Positions 1 through 8,256 are shown, counted from the stretch's first letter. The stretch: DNA of 14,371 nucleotides from Clostridiales bacterium (GCA_019421725.1 JAHZES010000036.1:1-14371); one strand, 5' to 3'. The notes: a model not told the origin generated them from the letters alone. Numbers and translations: made by a program.

Positions 1-879
1 GCTCCGTTCAAGACGGTTGCCGAAGGTGTGGCGCAGCTCGTGGCCGGTGACACCCTGATCATCAAAGAAGGCACCTATGACGAAGGGCTTTTGCTCGAAA
101 ATAAAGTCGGTACGGCTTCCGATCCGATCACCATCAAGGCGGAAGGCAGCGTGACGATGAAGGGGCTTCTTTCCAGAGCGTATTATACCGCCTGCAGCAT
201 TGAAGGAAGTTCCTATGTTGAGGTTCAGGGAATTCGCTTTGTCATGAAGGACAGCACCGTTACCACTTCTGACCGTTATACGCTGATTCTCAGATGGTGC
301 GATCATGTTACGGTGTCTCATGCGATCCTGACCTCGGAAAGCGGCTCCGCGACCGGTGCAATCCGTTTTCTGGACAGCAGCGCTTGTACGCTGGACAGCA
401 CCTATGCAACCGGTGCAGACCGCATCACCTATCAGTGGGCAGGTAAGTTCACCGGTCACACTTTCACCAACAACATTTTTGAGACCTATTACGGTTTCTA
501 TATGCAGGGCGACTGTGAAGTTGGAAAGTGCAAATTCTACAACAACATCTTTAACTGTCAGGATGGCCCGTTCTACGAAGGTATTCTGACGGACTGCATT
601 GTTGCAAATAATGTATTCTTCTCACCCAACAAAGCGACTATTGATGGCAGTGTTAATATCTTTGATTACAATGCTTATCTGAAGGGTACACGTATTTCTT
701 CTACCGACTTCTTTGTTGAAGGTGATCCCGGTTTTACCGATGCAAGCAGCGGCGACTTCTCGTTGAAAGCAGACAGCCCGCTGATCGGCGCGGGCAGCAG
801 CGAATACATGCCGGAACGCGATTACACCGGTAAGCTTCGCCGTGCTCCGGCGGACGTCGGCGCTTATGCTTACGGAAGC
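1..879 (+). repeat. Tandem module A1 (truncated copy of a ~0.92-kb intragenic repeat)
   Basis: First visible copy of a directly repeated beta-helix module. Bases 1-33 are identical to 931-963, 133-180 match 1063-1110 at 45 of 48 positions, and 421-440 equal 1354-1373. The offset drifts from 930 to 933 and then to 924 near the module end, through small in-frame indels. Roughly the first 50 bases of this copy lie outside the window. Confidence 0.9.
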
Positions 880-3800
880 GTCTATTATGTTGACGGTTCC
901 GTTGATGCTTCCGGCGACGGCAGCGAAGCCGCTCCGTTCAAGACGGTTGCCGAAGGTGTGGCGGCGGTCACCGCCGGCGATTTGCTGATCATCAAGGAAG
1001 GCACCTATAACGAGGCGCTTCTGGTCGAAGATAAGATTGGCACGGAATCTGCGCCGATTACGATCAAGGCAGAAGGCAGCGTGACGATGCAGGGGCTTCT
1101 TTCCAGAGCAAACTATACTGCGTGCAGTATTGAAAGAAGCTCTTATGTCAACATTGAAGGCATCCGTTTCGTGATGCTGAATAGTGGTGCCGGGGGCAGC
1201 GACAACTATACCCTGATGTACAGGGGTTCCGATCACATTACGGTGTCGCACGCAATCCTGACCTCTGAAAACGGCTCCGCGACCGGTGCAATCAAATTTG
1301 TGGATAACAGCACCGCCTGTACGCTGGACAGCTCCTATGTGACCGGTGCAGAACGCATCACCTATCAGTGGGCGGGCGAAATTTCGGGTCATATGATTAC
1401 CAACAACATTTTTACGACCTACTACGGCTTCCATCTGGATGGCGACTGTGTGCTGAAAAACTGCAAAGTTTACAACAACGTTTTCAAAAACGGCGAATAC
1501 CCGTTCCGGGGCGGAACATTGACGGGCAACACGGTTGCAAACAATGTATTTTACAGTGCAAGCAGTTCTACAATCGGTGAAGGCAATACCTTTGCCAATA
1601 ACGCGTATCTTGCCGGTACTCCGGTTTCCGAAACGGATTTTACCGTTGAAGATCCCGGATTTACCGACGCGGCAAACGGCGACTTCTCTTTGGCAGAGGG
1701 CAGCCCGCTGATCGGCGCCGGTAACAGCGCATACATGCCGAAGTACGACTACACCGGCGCGCTCCGCAAGAACGCCGATGTCGGTGCGTATGCCTACAAC
1801 AAGACCTCGACCACCGGTCTGGAGGTTCTCTCCAAATCCCCGAACGGCAGCGCCGTTATGACGACCATTCCGGTCAAGGTGACCTTCTCGGCTCCGGTCG
1901 ATATGACCGTGCTCAATGCAAAGGATTACATTATCGTTACAAAGGGAACAGAAATGGTTACAGGTTCTTATTCCATTGAAGGCAGCACGGTGACCTTTAC
2001 GCCTGCCGCCGAGTGGGAATATGAAACCCAGTATACCGTCAAGGTCAAGGCGTCGACCAAGAGCGAAGAGGGTATGACGCTGGGCAATGACGTTTCCTGG
2101 AGCTTTACAACAGAGCAGAAAGCGGTGGGACCGCGCGAGTATTACGTTGCGGAAAACGGAAGCGACGACAACCCCGGTACCATCGACGCTCCGATCAGGA
2201 ACGCTTCCATTCTTGTGAATAAGCTGAAGGCGGGCGATACCGTCATCTACCGTCAGGGCACCTACGATGGCATCTTTGTCATGCAGTACAAGGATTTCTC
2301 CGACGGAGCTCCGGTTACCTTCCGCAGCTACGAAGGCGAAGAAGCAACGCTGACCTCGAGCAACGGAGATTATATTTTCTTCCTCGGCCATGTCCGCAAT
2401 GTCCGCTTTGAAAACCTTACCTTCGCCGCATACCCCGACGCGACTTCTCCGCGCGGCCCGGCGATCGATATCGTTAATTTTGCGGCCAACCATTCCATCC
2501 GTACCGGTGAGATCACCGTTACGAACTGCAAATTCACCAACTGCGCTCCTGCCGTTCGTGTCCGCGACTGCGTCACCTCCGGCAGAGATCTGAAGATGGG
2601 CGCGATCGAGATCTCGAACAATGTGATCACCGGCACGCTCAAGGAAAAAATCGGCTCCGGTATCTTCTTCTGGGAGTGCCGTGTGGAGGATGGTTCCTAC
2701 GCAAAGGTCTACAACAATGTGATCATCAATTCCTCCAAAAGCCTCTACTTCTTCGGACGCAGCGAAAACCTGCTGTTCTACAACAACACCTGTCTGGACA
2801 GCTACGACCAGCTGAACGCCCCGGGCGAATATGATATCTATGCCTACGGCGGCGCTTACAACAAAGAGATCTACAAGGAAGATCTGTTCCACAACTGCGT
2901 GTTTAAGAACAATATCTTTACAAAGCCGATCCGTATCCAGAAGGAATACGACACAACGGTTCTGGAAGCTCAGCAAAACAATATTTTTGACTACAATGTT
3001 TATGCTTCCGATTCCATGAAAAATTACGTCACCTACGGCGGTGGCGGCGAAGGCCCGCAGATGAGCTTTGCCGAACTCCAGCAGTATAAGGGCTGGTACG
3101 GCGAAGGCGCAGGCGAAGCCGTTCTCGGTTACGAGGCGAACGGCGTGTACGCTCCGGTTGAGTTTGTTGATGTCAAGTCCGACGGACGCCTGAGCGGAAG
3201 CGACAACCCTGCCATCGGCGCTGCAGCCGATACGATCGTTGAGGGTGTTCCGGCTCCGGCAACGGACATTACCGGCGCTGCCCGCACGAAAAAAGAAGCG
3301 GGTGCCTATGCATTCGATCCGACGATGGTCTTTGTCGGTGAAAATTCCGGTGAAGAAACCGGAAGCTCCTCCAAGCCATACACTTCCGTTTCTCATGCAG
3401 TTGCAGCGGGCGGTACCAATATCGTTGTAAAGCCCGGCGCCTATGAGGAAGACGGCGTGACCATTCCGGCGGGAACGACCGTAAAGCCTTACGGTGAAAA
3501 CGGCAGCGTGGTGCTGAACGGCGCGGTCGCTGTCAACGGCGGCTCGGTTTCCGGCGTTGTGTTCAGCGGTGCTGTGACCGTCAGCGGCAGCGATTCCGAA
3601 CTGAAAAACGATCAGTTCAAAGCTGCGTTGAAGGTCGTCGGTGCGGCTGACAGCCTGATTTCTTCCAATGATATTCAGGCAGGGCTGGATCTCTCCGGCG
3701 ATACCGGTACAACGGTGGAGAACAATGTCATTTCCGGTGCGGCTGCAGGTGTTTCTGCAAATGCATCCACCGGTCTGAAGCTTTACAACAATACCTTTGT

Positions 3801-6800
3801 CAACAATACAAAGGATCTGCAGTTCACAAACGCTTCGGCAACCGTTCGCAACAATATCTTCTCTGCAGAAAGCACGGTTGACGGCGGCACAGTCGATTCG
3901 GATTACAACTGCTACAGCAGCGTGACGGTCTCTGAAGAATATTTCAACGCTGCTGCAGAGGCAAATTCGATTTGGGCCAATCCGGAATTTGTGAACGCCA
4001 AAGCAGGCGACTACCGTCTGCATAAGCTCAGCGCCTGCGTGGGCGCCGGTGCGTCCGACGAAGACACGCCCGCCGTCGACAAGAACGGCGTTGCCCGCAC
4101 GAGCAGCGACATTGGCGCATATACGATGGTCAAGGTCGAAAACGTGTACTATGTTTCCACCGAAGGCAGCGACGATGCTGCCGGAACACAGGATGCCCCG
4201 TTCAGGACGATCGCCAAGGCTGTCAGCGTTCTGCGCGCCGGTGAAAAGGTAATCGTGATGGACGGCGAGTATACCGAAAATCTCAGCATTATCAAGAGCT
4301 ATGACGAAGCAGATTCTTTCGTGATCTCCGCGCAGAATGCGGGCAAGGTTACTGTGAACGGCAATGTTGCTATCGTGGATTCGAGCAATGTAACGGTGAG
4401 CGGCATTAATGTTAACAATACTGCCGGCAATGCGGCTGTCGTAGTGAACAATTCTACCGGGATCAAGCTTGACTCCGCATCGGTTTCCGCTGCCTCCGGC
4501 AACGGTATTCAGGCGGCAGATTCCGAACTTACCCTTTCCGAAATGAAGATTCTGGTTCCCGGCGTTGGACTGACCGGTTCCGCCTCGGTAATGAAAGTGA
4601 CCCGCACGCTGTTTAAGGGCAATACAAAAGCAATCAGCAGCGAAGAGGCCAGCGACCTGCTCGTAACCGCATCGGTATTTTCCACTTGCGGCTCCGGTAT
4701 TTACAGTGTGGGTGAATCTGCGCTGCAGGTGATCAACAACTCCTTCTGGAATGTTTCCGGCCTGAATGTGGACGTTACCCAGCAGGACGGCAGCGATACC
4801 GAGCTGAATCTTTACAACAATGCTTATTCCCGTTCAGGCAGCGCCGATTCCGGTCTCTTTGTTGCCGTGAACAAGGCTCATGGCTTCAACAGCGAAAACA
4901 ACATCTACAATGTTTCCGAAGCAGACAAGATCATGTCCGTCTGCGGTGAAGCCCGTACCCTTGCCGAAATGCAGAACGGCGGCGACGACACGGCGAGCCT
5001 GCTCGGAGATCCGATGTACACCGCTCCGGAAGCAGATAACTTCTCTCCTGCCAAGGGCAGCCAGGTCGCCCGCGCCGGACGCACCGACGCGAATGCGCCT
5101 GCAATTTCCTTCAACGGTCTTGCGTTTGCCGATGTGATGGATATCGGTGCGTACTACTCTCCGTTTACCCTGCGGACCTTCCACGTCTGCCCGTACGGCA
5201 TTGCCTGGAGTTATTACGGCAATGACCCGGCCGACGGAAGCTGGGATCGTCCGTTTGCAACGCTGCAGCAGGCTCTTGCAGTGGTCGGTTCTTCGGATAC
5301 GATCATCGTCCACAAGGGTGTTTACGACTCCGGACGTATTGATATTGTGGATCTCCATGGTACCGAGGACGCACGCATTACGATCAAGGGCTGCGACAAC
5401 CCGGATTGCTGGTATTGCCAGAAGTATGACAGCAACAACTTTGATTACGCGCCCGATGAAGCGGTTGCGATCGATCGCCCTGTCTTTACAGGCGCTCAGA
5501 AGTACGACTTTGCCGATACGACTGTTTCTGCGGGAACAGACCTCGGTATGAAATTTACTAACTGCAGCTACATTACTCTGGAAAATCTTGAAGTTGCGGG
5601 ATTCCAGGACTGCGGCGTCTGGATTTATGGCGGAAAAGGCATGGAGCTGAAGAATATGAAGCTCCACAATTTCGACAACAAGCAGAACGTGAATGCCGGC
5701 GTTATGGGCGTGCTGGTCAACGATGCGTATGACTGCCTCTTCCAGGACCTGACTATTTGGGATGTTGGCTATACCAGAAGAAGCGAAGCCGACCATGGTA
5801 TGTACATTGGCCATGCAGACAATTGCGTTTTTGAAAATCTTGTGATCTATCAGTCTCCCGGCGCAGGCATCCAGTTCTATGCCGGTGACAATTACAAGAT
5901 CCATGCAACGAACTGCACGATTCGCAATAGCGTTTTTGTGGAGTGCTGCGACGGTCTGATCATGTGCGGTACAGAAAACTTCAACGTGGTCAACAATACG
6001 TTTGTCAACAGCCTTGCAAACGACCTTTATCTTGACTGGAACGTCAACAGCTGCGTTTTCCGCAATAACATTTTCTACAATGATTATACGGAAGGCAGTT
6101 ATCCCTATCAGCGGCCCACCTCGATCATTGGCCGTCATAACGGCAGTGGCGAAAACAAGGTCCTGAATAATATCTTTGACAACAGCATTTATGACTATGC
6201 CGGTCCGGCACGTTGCCAAGAGGGCTGGAGCGCGGAAGGCTTTGCCGATATCGGCGACTTTATTGCCGCACAGCAGGGACTGAATACCTTCAGCAATTTC
6301 AATGCAGGCGAAGCGCTGTTTATCGGTGCCATCGATAAGGATGGAACGACGGCCAGCGAGCAGGCTATGTCGATTCGTAACGATGCTCTGTTCCAGATTT
6401 TCTGGGCAAGCGCCTGCGTAGACGCCGACTCGGCCGAGGGCGCTCCCGCGACCGACATTCTCGGAAACGACCGTACCGGTCTTCCGGATATCGGCGCTTA
6501 TGAAGCCGAGCTTGCAGTGGAATATCACTTTACCGAAGGCGACGGTTCCAGCTGGACGAAGGGCTCTGAAACCGGATTGCAGTTCAAGCTGGATGGCCCG
6601 GTCGGAAAGCTTGTCGGATTCCTTGTCAATGGTGATACGGTGCTGACAGATGCTGATGCAGAGCTTTTGGACGACGGAACGACTCTGGTGCTGAAGCCTG
6701 AATTCCTTGAAAAGCTCCAGACCGGTGAGATTTCTATCGTTGCGCTGTATGAAGACGGTTTTGCTCAGGCGAGCTTCTCTGTTGTTACAGACACCACTTC

Positions 6801-7059
6801 TTCCGGCGCTGCTTCGGACGGCGGCAGCTCCTCCGGCGCTGCTTCGGACGGCGGCAGCTTCTCCTCCGGCGCTGCTTCGGACGGCGGCAGCTCCTCCTCC
6901 GGTGCTGCTTCGGATAGCGGCAGCTCTTCTTCCGGTACTGTTCCGGCAACAGGTGCGAACGGTGTATTTGCGGTTTCTGCGGTTCTCTTCCTTATCGCCG
7001 CCGCTATTGCAGTTCTTTGTGTTACAATGCATCGCCGCAAAGAAGAGGAAAACAACTAA
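1..7059 (+). CDS. Giant wall-anchored multi-beta-helix surface protein (5' end outside window)
   Basis: The frame is open from base 1, and bases 1-33 repeat 931-963, so the true start lies upstream. Visible residues (numbered from base 1): beta-helix modules A1 1-293 and A2 294-600; Ig-like SbsA/Big_5-type domain 601-711; beta-helix modules B 712-1107, C 1108-1376, D 1377-1721 and E 1722-2170; Ig/X2-like domain about 2173-2262; Ser/Gly/Ala/Asp linker; VPATG at 2314-2318; hydrophobic helix 2321-2343; tail HRRKEEENN. Modules start with YYV..GSD..GT..APF.T and a GD..II..GTY strand, as in DUF1565/pectate-lyase-like proteins. They carry NNxF/YNNxF rungs and end in DVGAY or DIGAY (choice-of-anchor-Q-like). 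The likely role is sortase-anchored binding or cleavage of an extracellular polysaccharide, perhaps pectin-like. I cannot assign catalytic residues, so it could equally be an adhesin. Codon use is strongly biased, with no TTA or CTA and only two TCA codons. Confidence 0.9.
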   Translation, partial: APFKTVAEGVAQLVAGDTLIIKEGTYDEGLLLENKVGTASDPITIKAEGSVTMKGLLSRAYYTACSIEGSSYVEVQGIRFVMKDSTVTTSDRYTLILRWCDHVTVSHAILTSESGSATGAIRFLDSSACTLDSTYATGADRITYQWAGKFTGHTFTNNIFETYYGFYMQGDCEVGKCKFYNNIFNCQDGPFYEGILTDCIVANNVFFSPNKATIDGSVNIFDYNAYLKGTRISSTDFFVEGDPGFTDASSGDFSLKADSPLIGAGSSEYMPERDYTGKLRRAPADVGAYAYGSVYYVDGSVDASGDGSEAAPFKTVAEGVAAVTAGDLLIIKEGTYNEALLVEDKIGTESAPITIKAEGSVTMQGLLSRANYTACSIERSSYVNIEGIRFVMLNSGAGGSDNYTLMYRGSDHITVSHAILTSENGSATGAIKFVDNSTACTLDSSYVTGAERITYQWAGEISGHMITNNIFTTYYGFHLDGDCVLKNCKVYNNVFKNGEYPFRGGTLTGNTVANNVFYSASSSTIGEGNTFANNAYLAGTPVSETDFTVEDPGFTDAANGDFSLAEGSPLIGAGNSAYMPKYDYTGALRKNADVGAYAYNKTSTTGLEVLSKSPNGSAVMTTIPVKVTFSAPVDMTVLNAKDYIIVTKGTEMVTGSYSIEGSTVTFTPAAEWEYETQYTVKVKASTKSEEGMTLGNDVSWSFTTEQKAVGPREYYVAENGSDDNPGTIDAPIRNASILVNKLKAGDTVIYRQGTYDGIFVMQYKDFSDGAPVTFRSYEGEEATLTSSNGDYIFFLGHVRNVRFENLTFAAYPDATSPRGPAIDIVNFAANHSIRTGEITVTNCKFTNCAPAVRVRDCVTSGRDLKMGAIEISNNVITGTLKEKIGSGIFFWECRVEDGSYAKVYNNVIINSSKSLYFFGRSENLLFYNNTCLDSYDQLNAPGEYDIYAYGGAYNKEIYKEDLFHNCVFKNNIFTKPIRIQKEYDTTVLEAQQNNIFDYNVYASDSMKNYVTYGGGGEGPQMSFAELQQYKGWYGEGAGEAVLGYEANGVYAPVEFVDVKSDGRLSGSDNPAIGAAADTIVEGVPAPATDITGAARTKKEAGAYAFDPTMVFVGENSGEETGSSSKPYTSVSHAVAAGGTNIVVKPGAYEEDGVTIPAGTTVKPYGENGSVVLNGAVAVNGGSVSGVVFSGAVTVSGSDSELKNDQFKAALKVVGAADSLISSNDIQAGLDLSGDTGTTVENNVISGAAAGVSANASTGLKLYNNTFVNNTKDLQFTNASATVRNNIFSAESTVDGGTVDSDYNCYSSVTVSEEYFNAAAEANSIWANPEFVNAKAGDYRLHKLSACVGAGASDEDTPAVDKNGVARTSSDIGAYTMVKVENVYYVSTEGSDDAAGTQDAPFRTIAKAVSVLRAGEKVIVMDGEYTENLSIIKSYDEADSFVISAQNAGKVTVNGNVAIVDSSNVTVSGINVNNTAGNAAVVVNNSTGIKLDSASVSAASGNGIQAADSELTLSEMKILVPGVGLTGSASVMKVTRTLFKGNTKAISSEEASDLLVTASVFSTCGSGIYSVGESALQVINNSFWNVSGLNVDVTQQDGSDTELNLYNNAYSRSGSADSGLFVAVNKAHGFNSENNIYNVSEADKIMSVCGEARTLAEMQNGGDDTASLLGDPMYTAPEADNFSPAKGSQVARAGRTDANAPAISFNGLAFADVMDIGAYYSPFTLRTFHVCPYGIAWSYYGNDPADGSWDRPFATLQQALAVVGSSDTIIVHKGVYDSGRIDIVDLHGTEDARITIKGCDNPDCWYCQKYDSNNFDYAPDEAVAIDRPVFTGAQKYDFADTTVSAGTDLGMKFTNCSYITLENLEVAGFQDCGVWIYGGKGMELKNMKLHNFDNKQNVNAGVMGVLVNDAYDCLFQDLTIWDVGYTRRSEADHGMYIGHADNCVFENLVIYQSPGAGIQFYAGDNYKIHATNCTIRNSVFVECCDGLIMCGTENFNVVNNTFVNSLANDLYLDWNVNSCVFRNNIFYNDYTEGSYPYQRPTSIIGRHNGSGENKVLNNIFDNSIYDYAGPARCQEGWSAEGFADIGDFIAAQQGLNTFSNFNAGEALFIGAIDKDGTTASEQAMSIRNDALFQIFWASACVDADSAEGAPATDILGNDRTGLPDIGAYEAELAVEYHFTEGDGSSWTKGSETGLQFKLDGPVGKLVGFLVNGDTVLTDADAELLDDGTTLVLKPEFLEKLQTGEISIVALYEDGFAQASFSVVTDTTSSGAASDGGSSSGAASDGGSFSSGAASDGGSSSSGAASDSGSSSSGTVPATGANGVFAVSAVLFLIAAAIAVLCVTMHRRKEEENN
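880..1800 (+). repeat. Tandem module A2 (complete copy)
   Basis: Complete second copy. It starts at the VYYVDGSVDASGDGS segment and ends at ADVGAYAYN. Conserved blocks such as TIKAEGSVTM, GLLSRA.YTACSIE, GSATGAI and RITYQWAG are shared with A1 at protein and DNA level. They are separated by clearly more diverged stretches. Modules B-E share only the fold signatures, so A1/A2 is a relatively recent duplication. Confidence 0.9.
6802..6936 (+). repeat. Short in-frame tandem repeat coding the SGAASDGGS linker
   Basis: About four units of 30-33 bases encode S-G-A-A-S-D-G-G-S-S(-S). The first three units are nearly identical in DNA; the fourth (6898-6930) is diverged, with GAT AGC replacing GAC GGC. 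The unit length is always a multiple of three, so copy-number change keeps the frame. It lies between the last folded domain and the VPATG anchor, as expected for a flexible wall-spanning spacer. Confidence 0.9.
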
Positions 7060-7103
7060 ATCATGCAATGCTGCGGTTGAGTAAGTAAACTGCCGTAGCT
7101 GCG

Positions 7104-7138
7104 AAAAGGGGATCGGAGCAAAATCCGATCCCTTTTTT
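7104..7138 (+). terminator. Rho-independent terminator of the surface-protein gene
   Basis: Perfect 9-bp stem GGGATCGGA (7109-7117) / TCCGATCCC (7124-7132) around a 6-nt GCAAAA loop, followed by T6 (7133-7138). Flanking A4 (7104-7107) can pair with the T-run across one G-U pair, so it could also act on leftward transcription. It sits 45-75 nt after the stop codon. Confidence 0.95.
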
Positions 7139-7299
7139 CGTGTATGTACTCAATCTGTTTTTCGTTCTGAGTCAAACAGCCTGCTTCGGTGCGCTGCTTT
7201 CAAAAAGCGGAGTTTGCGACGGCGGCGTTCTGGTTGCGCAGAGCATGAGATCTGTATTTTGTGTGAGTTCTTTAGAATGCAGCCCCTGTGCGGCGCTCA

Positions 7300-7328
7300 T
7301 TGACAGAACGCGCAAAAAGCGATATAGT
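7300..7328 (+). promoter_or_regulatory. Strong SigA-type promoter for the deacetylase
   Basis: TTGACA (7300-7305), a 17-bp spacer, then TATAGT (7323-7328). The -35 is perfect and the -10 matches at 5 of 6. The predicted start near 7335 gives a leader of about 79 nt. Confidence 0.85.
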
Positions 7329-7339
7329 TTCAGGTAAGA

Positions 7340-7363
7340 AGCGCATAGAACAATATTTGCGCT
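7340..7363. promoter_or_regulatory. Inverted repeat in the deacetylase leader
   Basis: AGCGCA (7340-7345) and TGCGCT (7358-7363) are perfect 6-bp arms around a 12-nt spacer, beginning about five bases after the predicted transcription start. It could be an operator just downstream of the promoter or a 5' RNA stem. No regulator gene lies beside it, so the role is unassigned. Confidence 0.35.
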
Positions 7364-7400
7364 CCCGCAGGCGAAATGGATTGGACCTTACATCAATTTG

Positions 7401-7406
7401 AGGAGG
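7401..7406 (+). promoter_or_regulatory. Ribosome binding site of the deacetylase
   Basis: AGGAGG with a 7-nt spacer to the ATG at 7414. It fixes the start and supports a protein with no N-terminal signal peptide. Confidence 0.9.
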
Positions 7407-7413
7407 AAAAACA

Positions 7414-8256
7414 ATGGCAGATTTATGGATGCGCTTTCCCGGCGGAAAGGCGAAAGCGTTCACGATGAGCTATGACGACGGGGTAGAACAGGATATTCGG
7501 CTGATCGAAATCATGAACCGTTTTGGTCTGAAGGGAACCTTTAACTTGAATGCAGGATTGTTTGCACCGGAAGGGACTGTATACCCAAAGGGACAGATCA
7601 GCCGCAGACTGAGTGCGAAAAGGGCGCTCGAGTTGTATCGGGACTCCGGAAACGAGGTTGCGATACACGGCCTGACACACCCGTTTTTAGATAAAATTCC
7701 GGTGCCGCGAATGGTTTATGAAATTGTGGAGGATCGACGTCGGTTGGAAGAAATGTTCGGCTGTGTTGTGCGAGGTATGGCTTATCCTTATGGCACGCTG
7801 AACCAGGATGTGATAAAGGCGTTGAAGGCGGCGGGAATTATCTATGCCAGAACGACGGTCAGTATGGGCAACTTTGAGATTCCGGAGGACTGGCTTCAGT
7901 TGCTGGCGACGGCGCATCATAACGATCCCAAGTTAGAAAAGTTTGGTAAAACGTTTTTGAAAAACACGCCGCAAGGGGATCCCCAAATGTTTTACCTTTG
8001 GGGACACAGCTATGAATTTGAAAGAGACGACAATTGGCAGGTCATCGAGCGCTTTGCAGAATTGATCGGAGGTCATTCCGACATCTGGTATGCGACCAAT
8101 ATTCAGATTTTTGATTATATTCTGGCATATCGTCAGCTGCGGTTCAGCGTGGACATGAAGCTGGTGCAGAATCCAACGGCACAGGATATTTTCTTCCGCC
8201 TGGGTGAAACGGATCAGATGGTTCCCGCCGGGAAAACCGTTGCGCTTCCCGGGTGA
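7414..8256 (+). CDS. Polysaccharide deacetylase family protein (NodB/CE4-type)
   Basis: 280 residues. The NodB-fold signatures are visible: SYDDG at 19-23 (D21 the likely general base, D22 the metal ligand), HGLTH at 85-89 (metal-binding His pair), GMAYPYG at 121-127 in the motif-3 position, and WGHSYE at 196-201, whose H198 fits the C-terminal catalytic His. Family members remove acetyl groups from N- or O-acetylated sugars using a divalent metal. The start is fixed by a perfect ribosome site, and the N-terminus (MADLWMRFPGGK) is no signal peptide. The enzyme therefore appears cytoplasmic, unlike peptidoglycan deacetylases. It has its own promoter after the surface-protein terminator and is convergent with the YetF-like gene 40 bp away. 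Substrate unknown; imported acetylated oligosaccharide is one possibility. Unlike the upstream gene it uses TTA codons. Confidence 0.88.
   Translation: MADLWMRFPGGKAKAFTMSYDDGVEQDIRLIEIMNRFGLKGTFNLNAGLFAPEGTVYPKGQISRRLSAKRALELYRDSGNEVAIHGLTHPFLDKIPVPRMVYEIVEDRRRLEEMFGCVVRGMAYPYGTLNQDVIKALKAAGIIYARTTVSMGNFEIPEDWLQLLATAHHNDPKLEKFGKTFLKNTPQGDPQMFYLWGHSYEFERDDNWQVIERFAELIGGHSDIWYATNIQIFDYILAYRQLRFSVDMKLVQNPTAQDIFFRLGETDQMVPAGKTVALPG

Larger units (their letters stand above)
7060..7413. other. 354-nt intergenic region between surface protein and deacetylase
   Basis: From left to right it holds a weak stem (7070-7076 with 7093-7099, one G-U pair), the strong intrinsic terminator, about 160 bases (7140-7299) in which I see no recognisable signal, a near-consensus promoter, an inverted repeat in the 5' leader and a ribosome site. 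A 65-codon open frame at 7140-7337 begins right after the terminator T-run, has no ribosome site and runs through the promoter, so it is not called. Confidence 0.8.

Noticed and set aside
622..4023. 1133-codon open frame on the minus strand opposite the surface-protein gene
   Set aside because: It is codon-aligned with the real gene and open only because that gene lacks TTA, CTA and TCA. The translation is Cys/Arg/His-rich with no domain pattern or promoter.
4834..7068. 744-codon open frame on the minus strand
   Set aside because: Same codon-bias shadow as above; it even translates the linker repeat into a meaningless repeat and runs into the 3' end of the real gene.
6707..7084. 125-codon plus-strand frame over the linker repeat and anchor
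   Set aside because: Overlapping frame of the surface-protein gene with Ala/Pro/Leu repeats generated by the minisatellite; no ribosome site.
7140..7337. 65-codon open frame after the terminator
   Set aside because: No ribosome site, begins at the terminator T-run, and overlaps the deacetylase promoter.
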